Below are positions 54,401 through 64,000 of a DNA stretch of 64,000 nucleotides, piece by piece. The notes under the pieces were generated by a model. The model was not told the DNA's origin, made no database searches, and saw only the letters and a program-made list of their open reading frames with translations. Source of the DNA: Podarcis raffonei (Eukaryota; Chordata; Lepidosauria; Squamata; Lacertidae). Where the stretch lies: NCBI RefSeq assembly GCF_027172205.1, contig NC_070614.1, positions 46,440,001-46,504,000 on the forward strand, read 5' to 3'. Position 1 is the stretch's first letter. Each line of letters starts with the position of its first letter. A program made the position numbers and the translations under genes.

Positions 54401-55233
54401 CCTTTATCACAATTATCAGCAAAATAATCTGTTAGCTTCTTCTGTGCATTTTCTACAATTTTTTGATCATCTAAGAGATATTCTTTTAATCTCCATCTAA
54501 AAGTTCTTTTCTCAAAACTCTCCAACTCAAATTCAATCGGATTATGGTCTGAAATTACTTTAGGTCTGATTTCTATTTGTTTAGTTCTTGGTATCAATTC
54601 ACTTGAAATCCAGACCTGATCTAACCGTGACATCGACTGATTTGGTTCCGAATAGAAAGTGAATTGTTTGTCCAACGGGTGCCTAAACCGCCAGATATCT
54701 ATCAGGTTGCAATTTTTTACCATTGAAAAAAAAGATTTTGGTAATTTCCCTTCTTTGCTTGCTCCTTCTCTCTGTCTGTCCATTTCTAAGGAAACCACCC
54801 CATTCATATCACCCATTAAAATAATTTTCTGATCCATGTACTCGAGTAATTTCTCTTCTAGGTTTTCGAAGAATTCAGTTTTGTTACCGTTTGGTGCATA
54901 GACCCCCACTACAACAAAATTTTCTCCTTGCCAGTTGATTCGAATCGCAATCATCCTTCCTTCATCATCCTTAAAGATTTGTTTGGCTTCAATCTTATTT
55001 TTAACATACAATACCACCCCTCTTTTCTTTTCTTTATCTGAAGATTCAAATTCATTCCCTAATCTTTTATTAATTAGAATTTTTTTGTGTCTTCTAGCCA
55101 CATGCGTTTCTTGCATACAAATAATATCCAGGTTTTTCTTTTTCAAAAATTGTTCAATTTTATTCCTCTTTTTTTTATTATTCATCCCATTAATATTCCA
55201 GTTCCAAATTTTTAACCCCATGGTGCCCACCAT
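51460..55233 (-). CDS. L1 ORF2 (endonuclease and reverse transcriptase) with one stop
   Basis: Encodes the enzyme that nicks target DNA and copies L1 RNA. The endonuclease part (55233-54229) shows NINGM, MQETH, VYAPN, GDMNG, RLDQVW and SDHNPI. The RT part follows in the same frame: KAPGPDGFTAGYYK, FIPKQDADP..NYRPISLLN, DQAGFLPGRQ, FVDAEKAFD, QGCPLSPLLF, and the catalytic FADDLVIM. A C-terminal cysteine region reads [21 protein letters not shown]. A single TAA at 54228-54226 separates the two parts. Reading continues in the same frame on both sides, so this is one point change and no shift. The 1258-codon length is normal for L1. The Met at 55233 or 55221 may be the start. Confidence 0.93.
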
Positions 55234-55253
55234 TTGCGTGAGTTTCCTTTTCT

Positions 55254-56249
55254 TTATAAATTCGCCGAGTCTCCTTCTTCCTCCTCCTCTTCCTCCTCCT
55301 CCGACTGTCTTCCACTCCTTTCTTCTTCTTCCTCCATCTTTGGTTCTCCTGGTGATCCCCCCTCCGCTCCCTTAACTCCATTCACCTCTGATCTTAATTC
55401 CTTATATTTCCTCAGAAATTTCCCTGTTTCTTCTAGATTTGACAGCCTATGTCTCTTGCTTCTGTACACAAAAGATATTCCTTCCGGGAACTCCCATCTA
55501 AATTCAATTTTGTTTTTCTTCAGTGTCTGTACCAGTGATTTATAAGAATCTCTTCGTTTAAGTAATCTAATTGGGATATCTTTAAAGATAATTATGTAGT
55601 TCCCATCTATATTCAGCCTCTTTTCCCTGTTTTTTCCCAATATTCTATTTCTCATTTCTTTATCCTTAAATGTAATCAGACAGTCTCCTGCAAATTTCTT
55701 TGCTTTTGCTGTATTCACACGCATTCTAAATGCATTCTGCACATTCTTGGCCATTTCTTCTATTGGTATATCCATCCAATCCGCCAATTCTGCTATCAGC
55801 CTCTCCTTAATATTTTCACCTTGTATCTCTGGCACAGCTCTGAACCTCAAGTTCACTTCCCTCTGTCGGAGTTCATTCATCGCAATAACATCTTTCATCT
55901 CTTCCTGTGCATTATTTAAGACCATCGTTTCTGCTTTAATCTTTTCTTCCTCCCGTTTAATATCTTTTAACTCCATTCTTGTCTTTTTTAACCCTTCCTC
56001 TGCATGTTGGGTTCTCCTAAATACTTCTTTTATTTGACCTTTCAGCTCACTAACTGTTTCATCCATTTTTTTATCCATTTTTTCAATTTTATTATCTACC
56101 TGCTCTAGTTTAGACTCTAAGTTTTTCTCACTCTGTTTAATTTCTGCAAACATCCTTAAGATATCTGCCTTAAAATCCGTCTCTTGTTTAGATCCTTTCC
56201 TCTCGCCAGGAGTCCCTCCATTCGGTCCTTTCTTCACTGAATGAGACAT
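55254..56249 (-). CDS. L1 ORF1 protein
   Basis: An intact 331-codon frame: the RNA-binding chaperone that coats L1 RNA as trimers. Order: a short basic N-terminus; a long coiled coil (about residues 25-125, rich in Glu/Lys/Leu with KLEQVDNKIEKMDKKMDE); a central RRM-like part (NLRFRAVPE at about 131, FAGDCLITFKDKEMRNRIL at about 185); a C-terminal domain (LNIDGNYIIIFKDIP, EFRWEFPEGISFVY); and an unusual acidic tail (EEEERSGRQSEEEEEEEEE). The acidic run corresponds to a CTCCTC-type tract near 55270-55340. Closely followed by ORF2. Confidence 0.92.
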   Translation of the reverse strand: MSHSVKKGPNGGTPGERKGSKQETDFKADILRMFAEIKQSEKNLESKLEQVDNKIEKMDKKMDETVSELKGQIKEVFRRTQHAEEGLKKTRMELKDIKREEEKIKAETMVLNNAQEEMKDVIAMNELRQREVNLRFRAVPEIQGENIKERLIAELADWMDIPIEEMAKNVQNAFRMRVNTAKAKKFAGDCLITFKDKEMRNRILGKNREKRLNIDGNYIIIFKDIPIRLLKRRDSYKSLVQTLKKNKIEFRWEFPEGISFVYRSKRHRLSNLEETGKFLRKYKELRSEVNGVKGAEGGSPGEPKMEEEEERSGRQSEEEEEEEEEGDSANL

Positions 56250-57584
56250 CTTATGCTCTTATAGTTCCCCTTTCCCCGTGCAGTGCCCTCCTCCTGTTCC
56301 CCCCTACCAGAATTTTTCGCTTAACCCTCTTAGCTTATACAGTTTCCGTTTTACAAATTCTCTAGATCAAGTTCTTTTACATTACCCTTCCTATCTATAT
56401 GTAATCATCAATAATAGTATAATAGTATTTCTCCCCTTATATATATTTCACACAGTCAGTACACAGTTCTTATTGTAGAGTCTTCTTGCCTCCACTCTAA
56501 TCACGCCACTGCAGGGGGTTCTTCTTGCCTCCAATCAGGCTAATCCACACAAATGAGGGGGAGGGACACAACAATAACGAAGGTACAAGGTAACCAAAAA
56601 AAGAAAAGGCGATGAGAAGGAAAAAAGGCTAAACGCCAAGTTGTACAATCTCAATCCCACCACTAGGTGTCACCAAGTCCCTTTAATGTAACATCGTTTC
56701 CAATAATGTAGCAGTGTCCTGTTTCTCTGAAAACTTAGTCTCTCATATAAATCAAAAATTTCAAAAAGAAGAAGCAAGGAGGTAATATCTGCAAGAAATC
56801 CAACGTACAGCTAATTTCCACGGCCAGTATTAAGGTGGTTAACCTCTTTTTTAGTTTTCCTCAACGCGTCTCTGTCCTCAGTTCTTAATGGCGTCGGAGC
56901 CTTCTCTTCCGGTTTCACTGTCCTTTACACTTTAAAGACAAAATGGAGAAGTACTCCTTTCTCGCCTTGAAACCCTCCGTTTCCTCAAGGACTCACAGTT
57001 CCAACCATCCGCCCCTGGTCCCCCTTCTCTTCCACATTCCTACTGATATAAAGTATCTACATAAAAGGTTACTTTTAAGGAAAGTTCAGCAAGGGGAAAC
57101 AGAGTGTCCGCTATGGCAACTCACTTTCACTTTGTGGCAGGCTTTGGTCGGGACTTCCGGTGTAGCGCGATCTCATCGCAAGTGGGGATCTTACCGAGAG
57201 GGAGATCCCGGGCTATTTCGAAGGATTAGGGGGGCCTCAGGGCGCGGAGGCCCCCAAAAAACTCTTCTGGAGGGTGTCCAGAAGGTCCGGTTCCCGGCAC
57301 GACCAGAAGCGATCAACCCGGCCGTCAGGTAGCTTCAGAAGAAGTGAAGAGAACGGCGGAGCAGATTAGCAGGTCGAGGGAAGCCATTATCCACCTTCAA
57401 GTAGCGAAGCCCCGAGCTTGCCGAGAAAGCGCTGCGCTCCCAAATTAAAGGACTCCGACCTCAAAGAATGTGGAATTTTATGGTTATAACAACAAGGAAG
57501 TCACGGAGCAATAAGAGAAGTAACCGGGGTTCAGCCGAATCCGAAATCAACTTCGACGCAGCGCGACTCCAATGCTGGCGAAAG
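56250..57584 (-). promoter_or_regulatory. L1 5' UTR / internal promoter region
   Basis: Non-coding. GC-rich in its outer 400 bases, AT-rich near ORF1, and bounded by the target duplication. By analogy with other L1 elements it should hold the internal pol II promoter. Confidence 0.6.
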
Positions 57585-57601
57585 TGTTTTTCAAAAATTT
57601 C

Positions 57602-58711
57602 AGTTCTCGAAATTTTGGAATGCTGTTCTCCAGCCAAGTAGTGGGTGAATATGTGCATATACTGGGATAAAAAGTCCATAAAAATGCACACATTGGTGAC
57701 AATAACATGTCAAAGTTCATTATATTATGATAAATTGCTTTAAAAAAACATGTAGATTAGGAAGAAATGTGCACATTAGGAGAATTTTTTTCATGAAGAC
57801 TTGCTGATTTGCCAAAATTTTGTACCAGTTAACTATTTAATCATATAGCTTGGCACTGGTAATACCCTAGATATCTCTCTCTCTCAAAAACGGAATAATT
57901 GACATGTTTGCCCATAATGAAAATAAGAAAACTCTGAATACATTTATAAAGCAAAGCAGCATAATATGCTATAATATGCCTCACCTTGGTATGATGCAGC
58001 TATCAGCACCAGATCTATAATATAGAGTTCCTGTGTCACTTAAATCTTATCATGGCTGGCTGTCTTCCATCATCCTCTCCATAGAATACTAGTGAGACAA
58101 GCTTTATTTAAAGGTCCCTTGGGAGGAGGATGTTCATCTTAAGTGGAACAAAGTTGCCTTAATTTGTATAGATTAGCCTTCTCCAACCCATGCTCTCCAC
58201 ATGTTTGGACCACAGTGCGCAGCAGCCATTGCCAGATTCAGAGGGTCCCAAATTCAATCTCCAGGTTAGGAGCTGATGATTATTCCAGTCTTTCCCAGGC
58301 CTATCTGAAGTTGGTAGCAATTGAACCCAGGACTTTCTGTGTGCAAATCAGATGCTCTACCACTCAGCCCTCCCCGCCCCCCACAGTGGAATATGTTGCA
58401 TCCATAACTAAGGACAGGAGACAATTGGTCATGTGCAGGAAGTCCCCAATTGTTATTTATATATATAAAAACATACACACTGGACATGTCAGCATGTTGG
58501 GCAAAGCAAGAAAACGACTAGAAAGGATGGTTATAAATGTTGCCCAAGGACCCTTTTAGAAGATGACAAAAATGTATCTTTGGATCTCTGTACATCAGTG
58601 GTTGTTAACTTTGGTAGGACCACAGGTTAGCTACCCTTGCTCTGTCTATAGGCACCACCCCTGTCCTTTGCCTGTTTCAGTGATGGTCTGCAGTGATTAA
58701 AAAGGGGTCCA
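57602..58711. other. 5' flank of OR-7 beyond the L1
   Basis: Non-coding. 57915-58235 is paralogous to blocks upstream of OR-5 and OR-6 (shared AAGCAAA..A.ATAATAT, AAGCTTTATTTAAAG.TGCC or TCCC, GTTTGGA..ACA). No gene. Confidence 0.5.
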
Positions 58712-59867
58712 TTTTCACAATAGGGTGTTCCAACCAGAAGGCCCAGTTTTCACAAGAACGGAGGTCGCATGAGGGTTGCTAGTCAAACCTTTGCTGAGCT
58801 GCAATTCCCAGCACCCTTAGTAAACTGCAGGTCCCAGAAATCTTTGGGGAAAGCCATGGTTTTTAAAGTGGTATAAGAGTGCATTAAATGTATGGTATAG
58901 GTGTGACCAGTGACTTGTAACCACTCTGGCAGAATACATGAACAGGGGCACAGGCTTCCTGGCTCAGAGGGTTGTTGTGCTGACAAAACTGCATAGCATT
59001 TCATTATATTTGCTGCCCCCTAGTGGCACTTAAAGGGTTATTTAATCTTCTACAGTAAAGAGTTCTTCCTAGAAAAAGATACAGTGATTGGTATGTGTGA
59101 AAGAAATAAAAACACAATTTCCTCAAAAAAGCTTAAGTTTTCTTAAAACAACCATACTGGGAGTAAAAGTGATTACCAGTATCCAGTTATGTAGAACAGA
59201 GTTTTCTGTTGCTTGAAATTCAAGAGGGACACATGATATGCCAAGTTCAATGACATTTGGAAACCAATGATTATTTTAAAAGAAATTGGTTTATTTGGGC
59301 TTCGGATACAACACAAAATGTTTCATGAGCCTATTTTAGTCAATTCCCTTTTCCCCTTCCTCTCGTTGTTTCAAACTCCAAGAACTTAAAAACACGTTTT
59401 CAGTCAAAAGCATATTTCAAAGCATCTTTCACCTGCTCATCGGCTGGGTGAGGACTGCAGGGCCTGCTCCATTCCAGGGCCTTTTCCAACTGGCCCAGGG
59501 GGCGTGGCCCAGGCCCTTATTTGGAACAAACTTTTGGGGAAGGGTGGGAAGTGTTCTGCCATTGCTTCCCTGTTCCAAGTGGTTAATGTGTTTTAAAATG
59601 CCCTCAAGCAGTCGGTGGCAATTTAAATTTTTATTTCTTTTTTCCTTTTTTCCTTTGTTGGGGGTGGGTAGGTGGGATGGGTATTTGGTTGGGGATTAAT
59701 GTTAGTATAATTGTTTTGTTTTTGTTGTTTGTTGTTTTATTGGTTCTGTATAGTTTGTGTTTTGTTTTTAAGGGGCGGGATCAGGGCTGCCTGGGAGTGG
59801 GGCCCCAGCCAATACGACGGCTGGGACAAGTTCCACAGGGGGGGAAGCACTGGGACATCCGATCTCG

Positions 59868-60722
59868 GTGATCATGGGCAGGAGGAGGAGTTACGCTAAG
59901 ACCAGACCATGTCATTACCGAGGAGGCAGGTTTAGTCGTTGTTTGAAGACTATCCCTGCCTCCGGGTCTGGCCTTGACCGGATGGATACTGGAATCAACA
60001 GGGGAAACCCACATGACCTGAAGGTGTTGCTGTGTAATGCCAGGTCAATGATGAATAAAACCACTGCCATCCACGACCTGGGTGTGGATGGAGGATTTGA
60101 CCTGGCATGTGTGACAGAGACCTGGTTGGAGGAAGCAGATGGGCCTGTCCTTGCCGCTGCTTGCCCACCAGGTTTCTCTTACGCACAGCAACCCAGGTCA
60201 TGTGGGCGGGGAGGGGGGGTTGCAGTGATTTTTAGGAAGTCACTAGCTTGCACCAGGTGTCCTACTGGGAAGATCCAGTTTTCTGAGTGCATCTTCTGGA
60301 AGTTGGGCAATAGGGGCAGTACAGGATTCCTTTTGGTGTACCGACCTCCCCGCTGCACCAAGGATTCCCTGTCTGAGCTGCTTCAGGTCGTGGTGGATTT
60401 TCTCCTGGAGACACCTAGTTTGGTTGTCCTAGGGGATTTTAACATCCATGCCGACACGACCTTACAAGGGGCTGCTCGGGACTTCGTGGAAAGCATGGCC
60501 TCCATGGGGCTGTCCCTGAATAAGTTTGGCCCAACTCATAGTCATGGACATGCCTTAGACCTGGTGTTCACCTCTAGTGACGTGGGTGATCTGACACTAA
60601 GTAAAAGTGAAACAAAAGAAGTGCCATGGTCAGATCACTTCCTGGTGCAACTGGACTTCTCCGCGACCCTTCCCCTCTGCAGGGAGGTGGGACCAATTCG
60701 GATGGTCCGCCCCACCACTTAA
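59868..60722 (+). pseudogene. L2-like endonuclease part
   Basis: An APE-type endonuclease domain with LLCNARSMMNK, VTETWLEE, RGGGVAVIFR, VYRPPR, LGDFNIHAD and WSDHFLVQL in order. The catalytic Glu, Asp, Asn and His positions all appear present. The frame is lost after about 60715. Translation of the intact ancestor would have continued into the linker at 60626-61558. Confidence 0.8.
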
Positions 60723-61558
60723 TGGATCCAAATGGTTTCCAGAGAGTGGTAGGGGATGCTTTATCCCATGTTGATGGCCTTTCAGCTGATTCCCTGGTGG
60801 CCCGCTGGAATGCGGAGTTAACCAGGGCTATCGACTGTCTGGCTCCGAAGTGCCCTCTCCAATTGCATGGAGCCCGGACAGCCCCGTGGTTTTCTTTGGA
60901 GCTGAGGGCGATGAAACAATCGCTGAGACGGCTAGAGCGTCGGTGGCAAAAAACTCACTCCCAATCTGACCGGACACAGGATAGAGCTCAACGTCAAGCC
61001 TACCAAGTGGCGATAGCGACGGCGAAGAAGACTTTCTTCACCGCCTCTATTGCATCTGCAGAAAATAGTAGCAGGAGACTCTTTCAGGTGGTTCACAATT
61101 TAACGGAACCACCTTTACCACCGGGGCCTTGTAAAGACCCCAAGATCTCCTGCAACGATTTTGCAAAGTTTTTTGCAGATAAAATCACTCATATTCGGTA
61201 GGAGCTAGACACCACCATGGGAGCAGGGCCAGGGCGGGAGAGTGCTAGCGCTCTGTCTGGTCAAGTTGCATGGAATCAATTTCAATCCGTTACCCCCGAG
61301 GATGTGGACAGGCTGCTTGGACGCGTGAAACCAACCACCTGTCTCCTTGATCCTTGCCCATCCTGGCTAATAAAAGCAAGCCGGGAAGGGCTGGGCGATG
61401 GGCTCTGCGGGGTGGTGAATGCTTCCATCTGTGAGGGAACATTCCCAGATCCGCTGAAAGAGGCGGTCATTAAACCGCTTCTTAAAAAACCATCTTTAGA
61501 CCCGGCCAGTATGGCCAACTATCGCCCAGTCTCAAATCTTCCATTCTGGGCAAGGTGA
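60626..61558 (+). pseudogene. L2-like linker region of ORF2
   Basis: The frame runs HHLMDPNGFQRVVGDALSHV, RWNAELTRAIDCLAPKCP, APWFSLELRAMKQSLRRLER, to a TAG at 61199-61201, then resumes in the same frame through VTPEDVDRLLGRVKPTTC, LDPCPSWLIKAS and ANYRPVSNLPFW. This is the typical segment between endonuclease and RT in the L2/CR1 clade. Confidence 0.75.
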
Positions 61559-62547
61559 TTGAGCGTGTGGTTGCTGAACAACTCCAGGCACGCCTGGAGG
61601 ATGTGGACCATTTGGATCCCTTCCAATCGGGATTCAGGCCTCATCATGGGACTGAAACTGCCTTGGTCGCGCTGGTTGATGATCTCCGGCGAGCTAGGGA
61701 CAAAGGTGAGAGTTGTTTCCTAGTTCTGCTGGATCTCTCAGCGGCCTTTGATACCATCGACCATAATATCCTTCTGGACCGTCTAGAGGGGCTGGGTGCT
61801 GGGGGCACTGTTATACAGTGGTTTTGCTCCTTCCTCCTGGGCCGTGTTCAGAAAGTGGTGGTGGGGGATGAGTGTTCAGACCCCTGGGCCCTCATTTGTG
61901 GGGTGCCTCAGGGTTCCGTCCTCTCCCCCATGCTTTTTAACATCTATATGAAGCCGCTGGGAGAGATCATCAGGGGGGTTGGACTGGGTGTCCATCAATA
62001 TGCAGATGATACCCAGCTCTACCTCTCTTTCAAATCAGAACCAGTGAAGGCGGTGAAGGTCCTGTGTGAGTGCCTGGAGGCGGTTGGAGGATGGATGGCG
62101 GCTAATGGATTGAGGTTGAATCCTGACAAGACAGAAGTACTGTTTTTGGGGGACAGGGGGCGGGCTGGTGTGGAGGACTCCCTGGTCCTGAATAGGGTAA
62201 CTGTGCCCCTGAAGGACGAGGTGCGCAGCCTGGGAGTCATTTTGGACTCACAGCTGTCCATGGAGGCGCAGGTCAATTCTGTATCCAGGGCAGCTGTCTA
62301 CCAACTCCACCTGGTACGCAGGCTGAGACCCTACCTGCCCACGGACTGTCTCGCCAGAGTGGTGCATGCTCTGGTTATCTCCCGCTTGGACTACTGCAAT
62401 GCGCTCTACGTGGGGCTACCTTTGAAGGTGACTCGGAAACTACAACTAATCCAGAATGTGGCAGCTAGACTGGTGACTGGGGGCAGCCGCCGAGACCACA
62501 TAACACCGGTCTTGAAAGACCTACATTGGCTCCCAGTACATTTCTGA
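61555..62547 (+). pseudogene. L2-like reverse transcriptase part
   Basis: A 330-codon frame with DPFQSGFRPHHGTETAL, LLDLSAAFDTIDHNILL, GVPQGSVLSPMLFNIYM, the catalytic HQYADDTQLYLSF, NPDKTEVLFLG and LDYCNALY. It ends at TGA (62545-62547) before the usual C-terminal WNALP segment, which can still be seen in the next 250 bases (ALNSLSPVYLKERLHPH). Assignment to L2 is by motif recall. Confidence 0.82.
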
Positions 62548-63189
62548 GCACAATTCAAAGTGCTGGTGTTGACCTTTAAAGCCCTAAACAGCCTCAGCCC
62601 AGTATACCTGAAGGAGCGTCTCCACCCCCATCGTTCTGAGGTCCAGCGCTGAGGGCCTTCTGGCGGTTCCCTCATTGCGAGAAGCAAAGCTACAGGGAAC
62701 CAGGCAGAGGGCCTTCTCGGTAGTGGCGCCTGCCCTGTGGAACGCCCTCCCATCAGATGTCAAAGCGATAAATAACTACCTGACATTCAGAAGACATCTT
62801 AAGGCAGCCCTGTTCAGGGAAGTTTTTAATCTGTGATATTTTAGTGTATTTTTGGTTTCTATAGAAGCCGCCCAGAGTGGATGGGGAAACCCAGCCAGAT
62901 GGGCGGGGTAAAAATAATAAATTATTATTATTATTATTACTTGTTCCACAAAGCTGTACACAGAAGTGGTCATAAGAGGAAAAACCACATTGTTGAGAAT
63001 GGCCACAGCCTTATTGAATGGCTGTACTGCTCTGGTTTCATGTACATAGAGATGAAGCTTCCATCGGAGCAAAGTGTTGTGGTGAATGCTTCCTACCATG
63101 AATGGCCACATATGTTCCAGGTTGGCTTGCTCTAGATTTCCAGCCCTGGATGCAGATTTGGCCTAAAAGGCCTCAAACCAGGTTTTACT

Positions 63190-63620
63190 ATATATAAATA
63201 ATATGAATAAATTTTTATTTGTATCCCACCCCCACCCCACCCCCCGGCCAAAGCTGGGCTCAGAGCAGCTAACAACAAGTAAAAATAGTACAGTGTACAT
63301 AAAATCACAGTCAATTAATTAAAATACATTCTTAAATGAGTTCAGAATCAAATTAATGGCAACCATTGGGTTAGAGTTCTATGCAGATTACAGAAGGAGA
63401 GAGGGAGTTATACTGTGCCTTGGCCAAAGGCCTGGCGGTACAGCTCCGTCTTGCAGGCCCTGCAGAAAGATGTCAAGTCTCTTGTGACAGAGCATTCCAC
63501 CAGATATGGGCCACGGCCGAAAAAGCCCTGGCTCTGGTCGAGGCCAGCCTAACCTCCCTGTGGTCAGGGATCTCCAAGATGTTTTTATTTGATGACTGAA
63601 AGGTCCTCTGTGGGACATAC
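63190..63620 (-). mobile_element. L2/CR1-like LINE 3' fragment (copy B)
   Basis: Duplicate of 46200-46680 with the same RPWPISGGML-type antisense and GGCCAAAGGCCTGG sequence. It lacks 15 bases (CGGCAGGGCCCTAGT) present in copy A. Confidence 0.7.
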
Positions 63621-63955
63621 CAGGAGAGGTGGTCCCGTAGGTATGAGGGTCCTTGTCAGCCAAAGTTCATCAAAACTCTGGCACCTCTCAGGTGGGCACC
63701 ATTGCCAATATAAGAGAGCAAGGGAGAGGTTCATGGTGAGTTCTGGCATCTCTTTTTATAGAAAAATAACACTGCCTAAAACTATGATTCTATAATTTTC
63801 TGACTATGAAATAAGAATCTGGTTATAATTCAGAGGTTTTCCACACCAATGAAGGCTTTTGTTTTAATGAGAAAACTATTTATTAGGGCTTCTGAAACTC
63901 CATAAGAAGTATCATGGGTCTATTTTAACCAGTTCATAACTCCCCCTTCCTTCCA

Positions 63956-64000
63956 TCATTTCAAACTGCATGAGTTTCTCTGCATTTTATTAAATACATG
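63956..64000 (-). CDS. Partial OR gene at the window edge (OR-8 paralogue)
   Basis: The last 45 bases encode, on the minus strand, HVFNKMQRNSCSLK and a stop, the same C-terminus as OR-8. The preceding 3' flank also matches that of OR-8. The rest of the gene lies outside the window, so nothing can be said of its integrity. Confidence 0.8.
   Translation of the reverse strand, partial: HVFNKMQRNSCSLK

Larger units (their letters stand above)
51214..57584 (-). mobile_element. Full-length L1 LINE
   Basis: A 6371-base minus-strand insertion with a perfect 17-base target duplication TGTTTTTCAAAAATTTC (51197-51213 and 57585-57601). The 3' UTR is 51214-51459 with AATAAA and a short A-rich end. ORF2 is 51460-55233 and ORF1 is 55254-56249, separated by 20 bases. 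The 5' UTR is 56250-57584 with a GC-rich outer part (57150-57450), probably the internal promoter. Only one in-frame stop was seen in ORF2. A young copy. Confidence 0.95.
59438..62939 (+). mobile_element. Nearly full-length L2-like LINE
   Basis: A 3.5-kb insertion: a 5' region of about 430 bases, one long ORF2 now in several frames, then a 3' end (GCCGCCCAGAGTGG, GGCGGGGTAAAAATAATAAA) and a short (TTA)n tail. The empty site is visible in copy A near 45944, and the target duplication is at most two or three bases. Damage in the coding region: a frame change near 60715, a stop at 61199-61201, another frame change near 61555 and a stop at 62545-62547, plus later ones. Confidence 0.88.
59360..63135 (-). 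pseudogene. Degenerate OR C-terminal fragment (copy B), split by an L2
   Basis: The two ends (59360-59437 and 62940-63135) together correspond to 45870-46140 of copy A. The right part reads FNKAVAILNNVVFPLMTTSVYS on the minus strand. The L2 insertion lies in what was the C-terminal tail region. Confidence 0.75.
58712..64000. repeat. Segmental duplication, copy B (runs off the window)
   Basis: Paralogous to 45747-47389 and presumably to the OR-8 gene beyond. It contains about 530 bases (58833-59360) missing from copy A and an L2 insertion (59438-62939), and it lacks the Sauria SINE (empty site at about 63775). Confidence 0.85.

Overview
This window is vertebrate nuclear DNA from a squamate reptile, most likely a lizard. 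The evidence is the mix of repeats: tRNA-derived SINEs of the Sauria type whose 3' ends match Bov-B, a Bov-B (RTE) LINE, L1, L2/CR1-like LINEs, MIR-like CORE-SINEs, and Tigger-like and hAT-like MITEs. A lacertid is possible, but that is only an impression from the SINE subfamily sequence. There are no bacterial features.

The only host genes I can support are olfactory receptor (OR) genes, all class II and family-6-like by eye. Each has a single coding exon of about 314-326 codons. OR-1 (363-1307) and OR-2 (8482-9435) are on the plus strand. OR-3 (14012-14992), OR-4 (18946-19890), OR-5 (30403-31347), OR-6 (34747-35694) and OR-8 (47344-48306) are on the minus strand. OR-7 (about 50620-51090) is a truncated pseudogene related to OR-4/5/6. 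Two degenerate C-terminal OR fragments lie near 45895-46140 and 59360-63135. The last 45 bases of the window are the 3' end of another OR gene that runs off the edge. OR-1/2 form one tandem pair, OR-4/5/6/7 another group, and OR-8 plus the edge gene a third. OR-3 and OR-4 share a paralogous 5' flank with a conserved splice donor, which suggests an upstream non-coding exon.

The spaces between genes are filled by mobile elements, often nested. 1.8-3.6 kb is an old LINE split by an L1 tail. 12.1-14.0 kb is a hAT-type MITE sitting directly beside the OR-3 stop codon, with a Bov-B LINE inside it. 21.4-23.6 kb is a Tigger fragment holding a short L1-derived element. 23.8-24.4 kb holds two Tigger-like MITEs sharing one TA. 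26.7-27.4 kb is a head-to-tail pair of Sauria SINEs. 39.9-45.4 kb is a young but broken endogenous retrovirus with betaretrovirus-like gag and gamma-type env parts. 51.2-57.6 kb is a full-length L1 on the minus strand. 59.4-62.9 kb is a nearly full-length L2-like LINE.

A segmental duplication pairs 45747-47389 with 58712-64000. Each copy carries one insertion that the other lacks (a SINE in the first, the L2 in the second), so the order of events can be read directly. The OR genes would act in olfactory sensory neurons as odorant-binding Golf-coupled receptors. Three of them carry changes in otherwise near-invariant activation motifs (DRY to DHY in OR-6; NPxxY to DPxxY in OR-2; NPxxY to TPxxY in OR-8).
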